Positions 49,081 through 60,319 of a stretch of DNA of 64,000 nucleotides are shown here, in pieces; the first letter of the stretch is position 1; every line of letters starts with the position of its first letter. Below the pieces are notes generated by a model, which was not told the origin of the DNA, searched no databases, and worked only from the letters and a program-made list of their open reading frames with translations. Source of the DNA: Trichosphaerium sp. ATCC 40318 (lineage: Eukaryota; Discosea; Flabellinia; Trichosidae); NCBI GenBank assembly GCA_038496445.1, contig JALMLS010000486.1, positions 1-64,000 on the forward strand. Reading direction: 5' to 3'. Made by a program: the position numbers and the translations under genes.

Positions 49081-50476
49081 ATGATTAAAAGACAAGCTGA
49101 AGGCTTTGAAACTAATAATGGAGTTGTACTACCCAACGAAATGATGAAATACTTGAGCACGTATTTCGATAATTGGCTTAATGGTATTAAGCTAATGTTA
49201 ATATCAGGCGACTTCATATTGGACAATAGATCGTTGCTTAGTCTGGCTTCAACAAATAAAGCATTTAACAGTTTTCTAACAAGTGATTATATTTGGAAAC
49301 GTACGACATAGCGGACTATCATCAAACACTAAAACAGAATTTTTTAGGAAAAACTCTTGACACGTTTTGCCACACAAATAAACTAGCTGAAGAGGATTCG
49401 TTTCACAAGACATACTCACGTTATCATAAGGTATCAAAGCAATGTATTAATAACATGAACTAAACTAACAAATTAGAGGAACGTTATACAACAACAAGTT
49501 ATTACAGTTCCTGCTATTACAATGCTCCTGAACGGAAAAAAGGATCTCGTCATTTGTGTACGTTTTCGCTACTACTTTCGGAGGTTATGAAGTAATATAA
49601 CTCGTTAGTCTACCGGTGATGAAGATGTAGAAATTGACATCAACGATTCTTTTGTGACAGATGTGAAAACAGAACGTTAGCAAGCTAATTTAAAATTTCT
49701 ATTGACAAAATCATCGTTTAGATGGATTCTTTACGGAGGGGTGGCTAACATCAAAATTTAATGATCTTATTGGGCAGTCTTATGATAAGTATAAAAAAGA
49801 CAGTGTCTTCGAAGCTATGGAACGCGTTGACCCTGTTTGCTACGGGATAGATATAAACTGTGAATGTTTGAATGAGAGGCAAATGCGGTGTGGTCGACGA
49901 ACAAATTGTTCAAGTTACACCCAAAAGTGCTATACATTGAGGATTAAAGTGACTTACAAGGAAGCCATCATGGCAATCTGGACGCAAAAAGTAGTGATTG
50001 GGTACACAGGTGCTTGCAAACGACTAGAAAAGCCTGTATTGAGCAGTGAGTTTGCTGCTGAGCATGCTTTGAATGATTGTGTTTTGTATATCGACAGGTG
50101 CGTTAACATCTGTACAAGAAGAGTCTAACTTTACTAAAAAATGATGTAGGGCTAAATCTCACTTTTTTGTAATGTGGAATAAGAGACATGAATGGAATCC
50201 TGTGTCCACAGATTTTGTACTGTTTCCAACAAAGTATGAGTAAAGTTTTATAGATGTCCTCCGCACTGCAAGCATTAAAATGACTTATTGTTTTTTTGGT
50301 GAAACGAAATTTCGTTGTTTTTTGAATTTAAAACGCACAACGCTGCTTAAGATGGTTGTTGTATAGAATACCACAATATGTAGATCAGTTGGTACGCTAC
50401 GAAGCCGTATTTGAGGGCATGTCAAGAAAATTAGCGTTTCAAAGACCTAAATCTCTTAAACGTGCGTGTTATTGTT
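49081..50476 (+). CDS. F-box-like protein
   Basis: Seven or so exons. The N-terminus has an F-box-like stretch (LLSLASTNKAFNSFLTSDY, about residues 55-75). Middle exons read KTLDTFCHTNKLAEEDSFHK, QQQVITVPAITMLLNGKKDL and DVEIDIND. The long exon from 49722 carries a Cys-rich patch (CYGIDINCECLNERQMRCGR) and ends in a segment AKSHFFVMWNKRHEWNP. The final exon (about 50367) reads EIPQYVDQLVRYEAVFEG and ends KRACYC. An SCF-type adaptor is possible but the F-box match is weak; no substrate domain is recognised. The next gene starts only 48 bp downstream. Exon 1 is duplicated in the left arm. Confidence 0.55.
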
Positions 50477-50524
50477 AAAAGAGGTGTTAATAGTTATATT
50501 AATGTACTGTTACGTTTAAAATTA

Positions 50525-53053
50525 ATGACGTACAATATAGAAGCTATAAGTAAGGCTACTAAGCGTAAGCCGTTAAACTACTGGTTTAAACGGTCAAATC
50601 AGAGGGCTTTATTCAATAAAATTGCAAGTGAGCTTGATGTTAAGGTATTAGACGACTGGTATAGATTCCACAAGAATGACGTTATCGCTCGTGGTGCTAC
50701 GAACGTTCTAGAGAAGTACGATGGTTCTAATACCATAATTTTTTTTTTCTCTCACTTTGCATGCGCTCAATCTTCCTCTAAAGGTTTCACTATGGATCAT
50801 TCGTTCTGGCAATGCAAACATTATATCCGAAGCACAACTGGGTAGGCAAAAACTTCAGGTACTTGACCCTCTGGAAGAGGTCATTTTGTACTATTTAAAG
50901 AAGATTCCTTGAACTCAATTTTTTTTTTAGAAGTGCACCACAACGATACTGGCAGAATAAGATTCACCAGTACAGTGTTTTAAATGAAATAGCAGAAAAT
51001 CTTACAATAAAAGAACTTGATGATTGGTATAAAGTATCGACAGACAACTTCATTGCAGCGAAAGGATACGGTTTACTCTCCATGCACGTGACTGTTTTTT
51101 TTTCAATGAACTTTTCGAAAAAAATAAAGAACTCTTACGCTCTAGGAGCTCAAGACGTTTTATACGTTTTCTTTATTATTCAATCAATTGTATTTATTTG
51201 GTGTGTAGGTACAATAGTTCTATATCAAGTATTTTAGAATCACATTTTCCTCAACATCATTGGCAAATATGGAAATTTAAAAAAGTACCTCAACATCATT
51301 GGGACAGTAAAGATAACCGTTATAAAACTATAAATGATATAGCTGAGAGGCTTGGGATAAAACATCTTGACCAATGGCATAATTTTAACAACGCTGACAT
51401 TGCCGAAGAAGGAGGGAATAAAATCACAACGAGGTAACCTCCTTTTCTTTTTATTCCGCCATTATAAAATACCGTTGTAGGTACATGACTTCTTTGATGG
51501 GATCTCTACAAGATCTTTTTCCTGAGTTTGAATGGGATGAGAAGCGGTTTAAAAGGTTCGTTGCTTACCGATTTGTAGTATACCAAAGACTACTTTCTCT
51601 GAGCGTGTCATACATTGCAATTGAATTAGGATTGATGCATTGCATTTATCGTTGAAAATGCAAGACCATGATACTGTTTTTTCTCTTTGTTTCCCTTCGT
51701 TCTTTTTCTCACATGTTATCGGATTTAGAGCTCAAGTCGTCAATCGTTTGATTAATCATCACGACATTGATAACCAAAGGGCCAAGTTTGACTATATCGC
51801 TGAGACTCTCGGTGTTAAACATTTGGGTCAATGGCAAGAGATTTCATTTGAAGATATGAGGTCTATGGGTGCTTTACGTGTCCTTAAAAAATATAATGGA
51901 TCTATTGAGAAGGCAGTAAAACGTATATATAGTGGTTTCAAGCATCCAAAGTGGTTTGGTTTTTGGCAAAAAGAGCAACAATTGAAGTTCCTTAAATTTG
52001 TTGCTGGAGCATTAAAAATCAATAATTCTGAGTCTTGGTTAGATCATTCATGTATTGACTTTTATGCCTTCTTACTTCGTTTTAGGTACCGTGTTTCAGC
52101 ACCACAGATATCAGCCTTGGGTGGTATATCTTTCTTACAGTACTTCCCAAACGCCTTGAAGCTTATTGACCCAAAATTTCCATGGGATTTTAAGAAGTTT
52201 GGTACTTCATCAAAGAAGCATCAACTGTAAGTGTTTTTTTTATTTCACGTTTTTTAATTACCACGTGCCCATTGTGACCCTTGTTTTCTACCAAAAAACG
52301 TAGATTGCACTTGTTTGCGATTATTTGAGACTCATCTGTAAAGCGGTTGTTGACATTCTGATGCTTGCCACTTTGTTTTTTTTGTTTATTCAATTTAGTC
52401 AGATGAAAAACTTTGTAGCTTCTCTCTTCCCTGATATTTCTGTTGAAGAAGAGCATTATATAGGTACAAAGGATTCAACGGGCACTATTCTTACAGTGGA
52501 TGTCTTTGTACCTAAACACAATATCGCCTTTGAGTATCAAGGTAACAATTTTGTTTTTTCTATTTAGTTATTGCCTCGTTTAACTTCAAGAAACAGGGGA
52601 ACACCACTTCCATGATAATCCGTTTCCACATGCTTTACCTGTTCTAGCTCACCACGTTAGTGATATTGAAAAGACACATGTGTGTAGTGAACAAGGTACA
52701 GAATTAGTAAAGGAAACGATTTTACATTCCGTTTTTTTTATGTACTTTGTGAGTTCTTGGAATTTTAAAGAAAGTCTAGGTATTACCTTGATTACAGTAC
52801 CTTATTGGTGGCGTGGTGATATAGATACTCTAGCGGCTACCATTAATGATCGTGTCCCTCATTTGAACCTTGCTACAAGTCCTGAAGCTACTCCACTTTC
52901 TCAAGTACCTCCTACATCAGGCAAGCTTTTTTTTTATATTGTTTGCAAGAGTTATTCGTTTGTACTTACTTTATTGTAGAATCACTTGCAATCATGGCTC
53001 CTGTACAAACAATGTTTGCAAGTAACCTTTCAGTACCGAGACAGGCAGTGTAA
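50525..53053 (+). CDS. Helical-repeat protein with C-terminal PD-(D/E)XK/Vsr-like nuclease fold
   Basis: About 12 exons. At least four copies of a 40-60-residue repeat with consensus IA..L.IK.LD.WY...... I...G...LL..Y.GS, e.g. LFNKIASELDVKVLDDWY, EIAENLTIKELDDWYKV, DIAERLGIKHLDQWHNF and YIAETLGVKHLGQWQEI. The C-terminus reads LTVDVFVPKHNIAFEYQG, EHHFHDNPFPHALPV and ITLITVPYWWRGDIDTLAAT. The D...E-x-Q spacing and the 'PYWW' strand match very-short-patch-repair-like nuclease folds seen in expanded families of some fungi and protists. One intron needs a GC donor (GCACGTG near 51084) to keep the repeat frame. Activity and target are unknown; organellar RNA or DNA handling is one possibility. Confidence 0.7.
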
Positions 53054-53244
53054 ATAAAACCTGAAAGACTGTTGAGCTAAAAAATTTACGAGGTTATTCT
53101 AAATCTTTTGTTTTTTGATGTTATAAACAATCCTTATTGACCAATCTTGAAAATAGTATTAAATGAAATCCAAAAACACGTGAGAATTCTACAGCACTTT
53201 TGTTATTCAACATCCTACGCAGTATATTTAATTATTAGAAGCAA

Positions 53245-54381
53245 ATGGACCCAAAAACAAACAGTGAGACTTGTTTAAAGGATAGTAACGAGTTATCAAG
53301 TAATGTAGAGATATTAGACATTCCAACAGAGGTAATCGCCTATTTACTTGAGTTCCTGGCTATTTCTGAGCGGTTTACGGTTTCTCAAAGCTGTAAGCTT
53401 TTATCAGAGGTAATACACCATCACGTTGGATACGGAGTAATCAAAGTTCGATCGTCTCTTGATTGCTCCCTCCTCTGTGGAAGTCCGCTCTTAAAAAATA
53501 CAGAAATATGGTTCAAGGAGTTCGCTGATGTACAAGACAAAGACTTGACATTTCTATCTGGTGCTAGGAAATTATACTTCTACCATAATGAACGTATAAC
53601 AGACTCAGGAATGAAGTCTATACACGGTGTATGTGACTTGATAATATCAGGTTGTCCAGGTATCACTGACAGAGGAATAATACCACTAGTGAAGCAACTC
53701 AAGTCTATTTATTTGTATAACTCTGGTATAACAAATATGGGCATGAAAGCTCTTGCTGGAATTCCAGATATTAGCTTTCCGTTTTCAGGAGTGACAGATG
53801 AAGTATTGCACGTGTTATCTGGAGTACATACAATCAATTTGTATCGTTGTAGGCTCATTACAGATGCAGGAGTTTCAAGCTTAGCTGGAGTTCATACAAT
53901 AAATTTGAGTGACACGTGTATAACAGATGAAAGCCTTAAAGCGCTAGCTGGTGTTCATACAATACATCTTGCAGGTTGTAATGGTATCACTGGATCATGT
54001 ATGGAGTATCTAGTAGGTGTTCATGAAATTGATCTATCCTGTTGCAAAAATATAAGCAAAGAATGTATGAAGCATCTAGCAGGTGTACATATTATCAATT
54101 TATCATGGACAAGAGCAACAGATGAATGGATTGCTCCTCTTTCTGGTGTTTATCAAATTAGTCTATCAGCATGTGGTGGTATCACTGTATCATCTATGAA
54201 ATATCTTTCGAGTATTCGTATCATTAGTATATTATATGTACATGTAACAGATAAGTGGCTTTATTCACTTCCCACGTGTGTAAAGAAAATAGACATTGGT
54301 GATGCTAAGTCTGTTTCGGAGAGATGCAGAAAAGATCTCAAAGCGAGAGGTGTTACAATAAAGGAATACATAGATGACTGA
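53245..54381 (+). CDS. Intronless F-box/leucine-rich-repeat protein
   Basis: Single 378-codon frame. Residues about 22-60 form an F-box (LDIPTEVIAYLLEFLAISER). From about residue 95 on there are ten or more short LRRs of about 22-25 residues with consensus L.GVHTINLS.C..ITD....L. The end, GVTIKEYIDD, is short and acidic. F-box/LRR proteins act as substrate receptors of SCF ubiquitin ligases. Unlike nearly all neighbours it has no intron, although each LRR would allow one. The 'GVHTINLS' style of very regular LRRs is also common in protist expansions and large DNA viruses, so retroposition or transfer are both possible. Confidence 0.9.
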   Translation: MDPKTNSETCLKDSNELSSNVEILDIPTEVIAYLLEFLAISERFTVSQSCKLLSEVIHHHVGYGVIKVRSSLDCSLLCGSPLLKNTEIWFKEFADVQDKDLTFLSGARKLYFYHNERITDSGMKSIHGVCDLIISGCPGITDRGIIPLVKQLKSIYLYNSGITNMGMKALAGIPDISFPFSGVTDEVLHVLSGVHTINLYRCRLITDAGVSSLAGVHTINLSDTCITDESLKALAGVHTIHLAGCNGITGSCMEYLVGVHEIDLSCCKNISKECMKHLAGVHIINLSWTRATDEWIAPLSGVYQISLSACGGITVSSMKYLSSIRIISILYVHVTDKWLYSLPTCVKKIDIGDAKSVSERCRKDLKARGVTIKEYIDD

Positions 54382-55594
54382 ACATGAGGTATTTCAGGTA
54401 TTTGAACAGAGATGACCAACCAACCAGACATCCATCAACAGACAACACCCAGTCTGCCCAGCGGAAACTATGCCTTCTTTTTTTGTTTCAAAATCTTTAT
54501 TTTCTTTACACTCGATCATTATGTAAATAAACCATTCACCCTTGCTTTGTGCTTGAGCTATCAGGGACAGATATGTTCCTTTCCTTCAAGACTGTCTTTG
54601 TTGCTTATTGGGCAAATGACTTGTCTAGATATATTTATTCATCCCTCATGTCGTATAACTTAGCTAAGGTTATAAGACGAGTTGTTACAGGCACGTGGTA
54701 TGGAGAATTCTGGTTTTATTAACTTTATTACATATACGACACATAAATCAAAATTCAATGTAAATGTAGCTTCGCTGCTTGTTACAACAAGTCTAACGAG
54801 TAATCTCATCTTATTCCATCATCTGGAAATTTCACAAAGTTTTAGCCACAATTTAATTCTTTGGAGGTTTATTCACGTTAAATACCTCTTTTCTTCCCAA
54901 TACTAATAGAGATGCATAGTAGATGTGCCCCAACATCCCCACCGTGGCATTCCCGGTATTATACTTCGATGACGATTCAACTGAATACATCGGGATGCCA
55001 ATGTAATTGTTTATACTTCGAACGACTGTCTCTGACACAATTACATTCATGCGTTGGGGAACCATACTTCGTTGCTCAGGCAACGAAGGAGCAAGTGCTT
55101 CTTCGTAATTTAGGCACTCTGTATGGTGCAAAAGCACCATCAGAGTCCATCATACCATGGGGCACGCTACGCTACCACCTCTTTTTTTTTCCATTGTCTT
55201 TCTTGCTATTATGATAAATAACAAGGATATTAAAACATGGGTATGGTGGGTCACAATTACATTAGTAAAGTGTAGATGATATTGCCATGCGAGGGCAATA
55301 ATGGACTTACAAAAAGGTAGCCTTGCAGATTTTTTTTCATGTTCTTTTTTATAAATACAGTTCCAAGAAAAACAGTTCTTCAAGAGCGCTAACTAGCTTG
55401 CTTGTTACTTCCTCAACTATAGTGTTTTCAATTGTAAGAGATTATAGAAGGTTATTGGTATTATTCAGTTCTACAAGCGTTTGGTACCACACCACAGGAA
55501 ACTTCACAATTGTGTTTCAATTTTATTTGAAAGCACATGCTGACTTGTTCTCTTTACGATGTCAAAAAGGAGCATTTATTTATCAGCCAGTTAA
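54382..55594. other. Unresolved intergenic stretch with overlapping open frames
   Basis: Between the F-box/LRR gene and the 3' end of the sorbosone-dehydrogenase-like gene. At 54853-55214 both strands are open in long overlapping frames (minus 54853-55140 and plus 54912-55214), and a third plus frame reads IPTVAFPVLYFDDDST. A spliced or decayed gene is possible, but I could not assemble one. The rest shows nothing. Confidence 0.4.
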
Positions 55595-57946
55595 TTAAAC
55601 AAATGTTACTTTGTTATGCTTACGACATGCCATGATACTTGGTATAAGTAATGCAAAGAAGATAAACATCAAACCAAGTACGCCAGCAATAGTAGTCTGC
55701 AAAACAAAATATATTAGTTTTTTGAGAAAAAAACCCCATCTCTTCGATGGTCATTACTTTGTACGTACCCAATGTTTTGTTACATAAGACGTATAACCTT
55801 CTTCTTTATTGTGATTTGGATCATAACCGACGGCAATCAATTGAGCTAGCAAGTCGTCATGAACAAAAATCCAAAGAAACATGGAATGTATTCAAATAAT
55901 CTTTAAGTTGGGTTTCATTTCAACATACCTGAAGAGTCGCTAGCGACGATGATACAGTCTCCATAAACACACTTTGTAATACCAATACCAACAAATCTAT
56001 GAGGCCATTTGATACGCTCTGGGTCTAAAGTAATCCGAAGAATTAATAATTTTTTGTAACTTATTCGAAAAGTATCATGCCTCTTGCTCCAGGACCCTCG
56101 TATTGGAGGAAAGGATGACGTTCCTTTGGGTATTCGTTCTCAATATCCAAATATTCTACTCTAAACCCATCTGCAGGATTCCTATTCCATGAACCTCTGA
56201 ATGACACAAAAGCACCTGAAAGCAAACAAATGAGAATACACTTTTTTTTCTTTTTGGGTCGTACCGCTTTTATAAAATTCAGGGAAAGATAGATCCGATT
56301 TAGATCCTGAGAAGATAATGTCCATTGGTGCTGTATGTGCAGGGAAGCTAAAAAGCGAGTTAGATTTAAACTTACATAAAGTTGAAGTACTTGAAAGCAG
56401 GAGGTACGTTGTTTCCAGTGTTACGACACCAAGCATCACTAAATTATGATAAGAATAAATGTATGCGATTATACTGATTGTATAATGCTCAAAAAGTTTC
56501 TTTAATCGACTACTGCATCACCAGAAATTCTCAATAAAAGAAGTGTATTTTTTTGAAATAACAATTGAGAGAAGTTTCACGTGCGTGTAAGGTGCTCCAA
56601 AGTCCGATTCAACCCATTGAGTACCAACAGGTGCCGACGTATATTGAATATCCAAAAGGTACTGAGACCAGCAATAAGGGTAACCATAGAACTTTCCAGG
56701 TTCGCCAAGAATGTTCACTTTAAAAAAAATCGAGTAAGTTGTTGATCAAATAATGTATTATTGAGTGTTCGTACCTTCCTCTGATGGATTGTCTTGATGA
56801 ATATCACCTAAAATTCGCATTAGATTGGAACTATGTGATGACTTCTGATGAAGACAAGTGCTGGCATACCTCCTAGATCGGCGCGGTATAGGTTATCCAT
56901 TCCGTTTTCAACACCCCAAATAACATCCCATGGTGTTTTTCTCAATGCAATTTCGTTTCTCAATCCATCGGCATATACGTAACCTTGTTCAAACAAAACA
57001 AAGTAAGTTATCATATCTTTTTACTTGTATCTTTTTGTACCTGAGTCCCAGGATACAGGGAATGTAGAGCTTAGTTCAAAACGGACAACACGTGATCTGA
57101 TTGAAGTTGGGTCGATATTACCTGCTGATCCACAACTAGAAAGAAATCTTAGGCTCTTTCTTTTTCTTTTCCACTTGAACGTACCTGACATATATTCTAT
57201 CATCGTTATCAAATTCCAAAGTCCTTGTATAGTGATTACCACGGCTAGGCATACCAGTAATGATTGTCTGAGCCTGACCAAGATCTTCTCTTTGACCTGT
57301 AATGTAACGCCAGCTATTTTTGTTTAATCATGTGACAAGATGTGCTTATTGTTGTCTTACCGATATACTGTAGTATCGGAAGATGCGTATAAGAATCCCT
57401 TATGTATGTTAATACCATGATTAATGGATGGGGCACCAGCAAGCTTCGCTTTGAGGCGTTGACCATTTTCTTCCCAAATAACAGTCACCTTAAAAGTCAA
57501 TTAGCTTTTCCATTCCTATCGGTTACCAAGTAATGATAAGTATGCTTACTTCTTGTTTACCACGTTCTACTACAAGTACATCACCATTATCTGCTACAAC
57601 AAGTCCACGAGGAGAACTCAAACCTTAACTTTGTTTAGCAAAAAAAGTTTTTGATTTTTTGATTTTGAAGATACGAATACGTTATTTCACGTGATCGCTT
57701 TTTTCTGGTTGATAGACAACAATGATTGTGTTATTAATGGTACCTTCTTCCCAAACAAATGGACAGAAACCTTCCGGTACAGAAGCGTATGGTAGCTCTT
57801 TTTCAGAAGTAACGCATGCTAATAAGTGCGGTTAATTAAAACTGACTGTTATGGCCAAAACACACGTGACATTACTTTGGTATACCTGAACGTGTGCCAA
57901 TTATGAAAGCGAATAATAATATAATACTTACAAAACCAAACCTCAT
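55595..57946 (-). CDS. Glucose/sorbosone-dehydrogenase-like (beta-propeller) membrane protein
   Basis: The start (complement of 57944-57946) gives a signal peptide, MRFGFVSIILLFAFIIGTRS. About 15 exons follow. Propeller blades read LSSPRGLVVADNGDVLVVER, SINHGINIHKGFLYASSDTT, RTLEFDNDDRIYVSCGSAGN, VYADGLRNEIALRKTPWDVI, WGVENGMDNLYRADLGG, GKFYGYPYCWSQYLLDIQYT and AFVSFRGSWNRNPADGFRVE. The GLRN and NHGxNI motifs are typical of PQQ-dependent sugar dehydrogenase homologues. It ends in one membrane helix (TIAGVLGLMFIFFALLIPSI) and a short basic tail MACRKHNKVTFV. Probably extracellular-facing; whether PQQ is bound is unknown. Confidence 0.85.
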
Positions 57947-58279
57947 AGTTACGATGTGAAAAGGTTTCAGAAAAGTAAACTATAAGTCATTGTTAAGTTA
58001 GCTTAATTTCAACTCGCTGTGAAGGTAATACTCACGGCAATTTGGTAGTGGCATTTTTCGCCATAAACCAGAATAGACTGGACATATCAAGTAAAACTAC
58101 AAGTTATATTGTGACAGCTCCAGTGAACTAAAAAAGGCGAGTTTTCTTACCACATAAATAAACCGGCCTCAACAAAGCAGCTATCAAATAAAGGAACATT
58201 AGATCTCTAAAAATACGGGTTTTATTTTCTTTTTTTCTCCCTTCTCTTTTCTACTCTCGCTACCAAAAAAAATTGATGT

Positions 58280-59640
58280 CTACCGGAATAGATCATCTAT
58301 ATCCCAGTTCTTAAACTCTAAAAACTCAAAGGATAAAACCTTTCTACCGCTAATACAGAACGCTGATGGGACAGGCAAGTTCGTAGAAACAGTTGAAGCA
58401 GATGCGAGTTGTGCAAGAATAGCCTTGCTTTTCTCATCTTGTTCCCTTATCATGGCTTCTAGAGTGTCTAAGACATCCTCTGGTTCTAGTGTCTCATCTT
58501 TTTGGACACATGGTAGATTCATTACATCAGCGACTTCACGAGGAAGTACTGTAGGTTTTTCAAACCGAGGGAGGGGATCCTTCATGTTTAGAGCTACATC
58601 TGATGTCGACTTTACAGGTGCATCTAAAAGTTGCTTCCTCTTTTTCTTAAACGAAATACGCCTCTAAAACAGGCGACAAGTTAGTGTAGTAAAAAAAAAC
58701 CAAAAAATTTTCAATGAGTTTTTCTGAAATGCGAAAACGTGTTGTTCGACGTACAGGTGATGAAGATGCAGATCCAGAACGACGAGTCATATCACCCCTT
58801 GATTTTGACTTACGCATCTTACGCTGGTTCATTGGGTGACTAAAATTGTTACTCTTGCTTCTTGTGTGACGACGAGATTTTTTCTTCTTTTTCTCTACTT
58901 TATATGGTTCTTTGAATGATGAACTCAAAAACCCTCTTGTAACAGGTAGACTCTTCCCTCTTGAGTCTTGAAGTTTCTCTTTAAGCCTCTTTATCCTCTT
59001 CATTATAACACGTGCGTTTACAACGCTCTGTGCTTCTTTTAACTTGAAAGTGACATGAACCATTTCACCAACTAGAGTGACATGTATAACAGCAGGAAAA
59101 GAAAGGCTTGCAGGAAGAGGGTCTTCGCTGAATGTCAACGAAGATACATACTCTGCAAGTAACTCTAAAAGCCAACACATCAGTACGAGCAAAGAGGACA
59201 AAAATAAAAGGTTGTGATGAGGGTGAAGAAATAAAAAAAAACCAAACAAATGGTGTTTTTTCCAAAAACGTAAAGCAATGCGCACGTGGATGTCCCAAGG
59301 GTTTAAAAATCGCGTGCTCAACGCGTAAGTTTGTAGAATCAGGTGAGTCTACTGTGAGCATGCCTCCATCACATGCAGTATCAAGGTTTATCTAGTTTAG
59401 CGTCAGGAAAGCGTGCAAGGGAGATATTAAACGTTTTTGACAAATTTTGGTGATTTTGCACAGCCGATAAATGCGTACGTCGTAAAATGTAATGGACACG
59501 CCTCGCTCTAGTAGCCTGTCACCCGTTTTAAATTGTTTTATTGGTTTTGGTATGAGAGATGAGCGTCGTGATCTACTCTTGTTTGATCTGCTACTAGATG
59601 AAGATTTTTGGGATCTGGAGTGCTTTCGTGAGCGGGACAT
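58280..59640 (-). CDS. Arg/Ser-rich protein of unknown function
   Basis: The start (complement of 59638-59640) gives an RS-type opening, MSRSRKHSRSQKSSSSSRSN. Then comes a globular part spread over exons: IKQFKTGDRLLERGVSITFY, LDTACDGGMLTVDSPDSTNL, RVEHAIFKPLGHP, QLLAEYVSSLTFSEDPLPAS, PAVIHVTLVGEMVHVTFKLK. A basic coiled region ([15 protein letters not shown]) and a Lys/Arg/Ser-rich stretch follow. The last exons read PRFEKPTVLPREVADVMNLP and ...EFLEFKNWDIDDLFR. No family recognised; the RS and Lys-rich parts point to a nuclear, perhaps RNA-processing, location. Exon edges are approximate. Confidence 0.6.
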
Positions 59641-60319
59641 CTAGTTGAAGTTGAAAGTTAGAATAAAAATGCGGTACGAATAGGAAATCACTTCAAGAGA
59701 GTTTTATATACATAAAGGCGCGAGGTTAAGCAAGTTATATGATTTTCGTCTTTTACCGCGCAGGGGAAAAGTTAATGATAGTCTAAAACTTCACTAACCA
59801 CCGTATTGGCCTCGTATTTAGTGCGTATAGTAAAAATTGTAAATTAGGGTACAACGCACCTTTGAATCTTTGACTACTCCGCTTAAAAATTGCCTAAAAG
59901 ATGGCTTGCGTACGCTGTTGCCTGGTTTCCCGGTATACAACTCCGCTTAGTCCAGTTGAGTCAATTTAAATTTGTTAGCCTGAGTTCCACCAAATTAAGG
60001 CTCACTGTATGGTCCAAACAATGTTTTAGCAATAACCATTACTGCTGCATCCCAAAAACGGAAACCACGCAATAAAGCTAATCATTGATTGTTTATTCTG
60101 CGCTAAAAAATACGTACAACTGCCTAAAGTTCATATAAGACGCAATATTTATTGTACTAAACGATGCAACATGTCACTACCCACGTTTTTAGGCACTCTT
60201 TACGCGTAGCACGTAAGATGTTTACTAGCAGGTCATTACATACTGAAACCGGTTTCATTCTCGTTCACTTAAAGTGGGTAGCATACAAGTCTTAAAAGTT
60301 ATTCTACAATTGTTTGAAA
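59641..60319. other. Intergenic between divergent genes
   Basis: Lies between the starts of the Arg/Ser-rich gene (minus) and the 7TM receptor gene (plus). A short plus frame at 59890-60075 has no support. It presumably holds both promoters. Confidence 0.55.

Larger units (their letters stand above)
31858..49294. repeat. Right arm of giant inverted duplication
   Basis: Reverse-complement copy of 1-14561, lengthened to at least 17.4 kb by one additional array unit (about 2.87 kb). The inner end is sharp at 31858. The outer end cannot be placed because the matching left sequence lies outside the window; 49294 is only where the comparison runs out. Confidence 0.95.

Noticed and set aside
50419-50524. 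Start of the helical-repeat gene at ATG 50419
   Set aside because: That ATG belongs to the last exon of the F-box-like gene, which continues from EIPQYVDQLVRYEAV and stops at 50476; the ATG at 50525 needs no intron.
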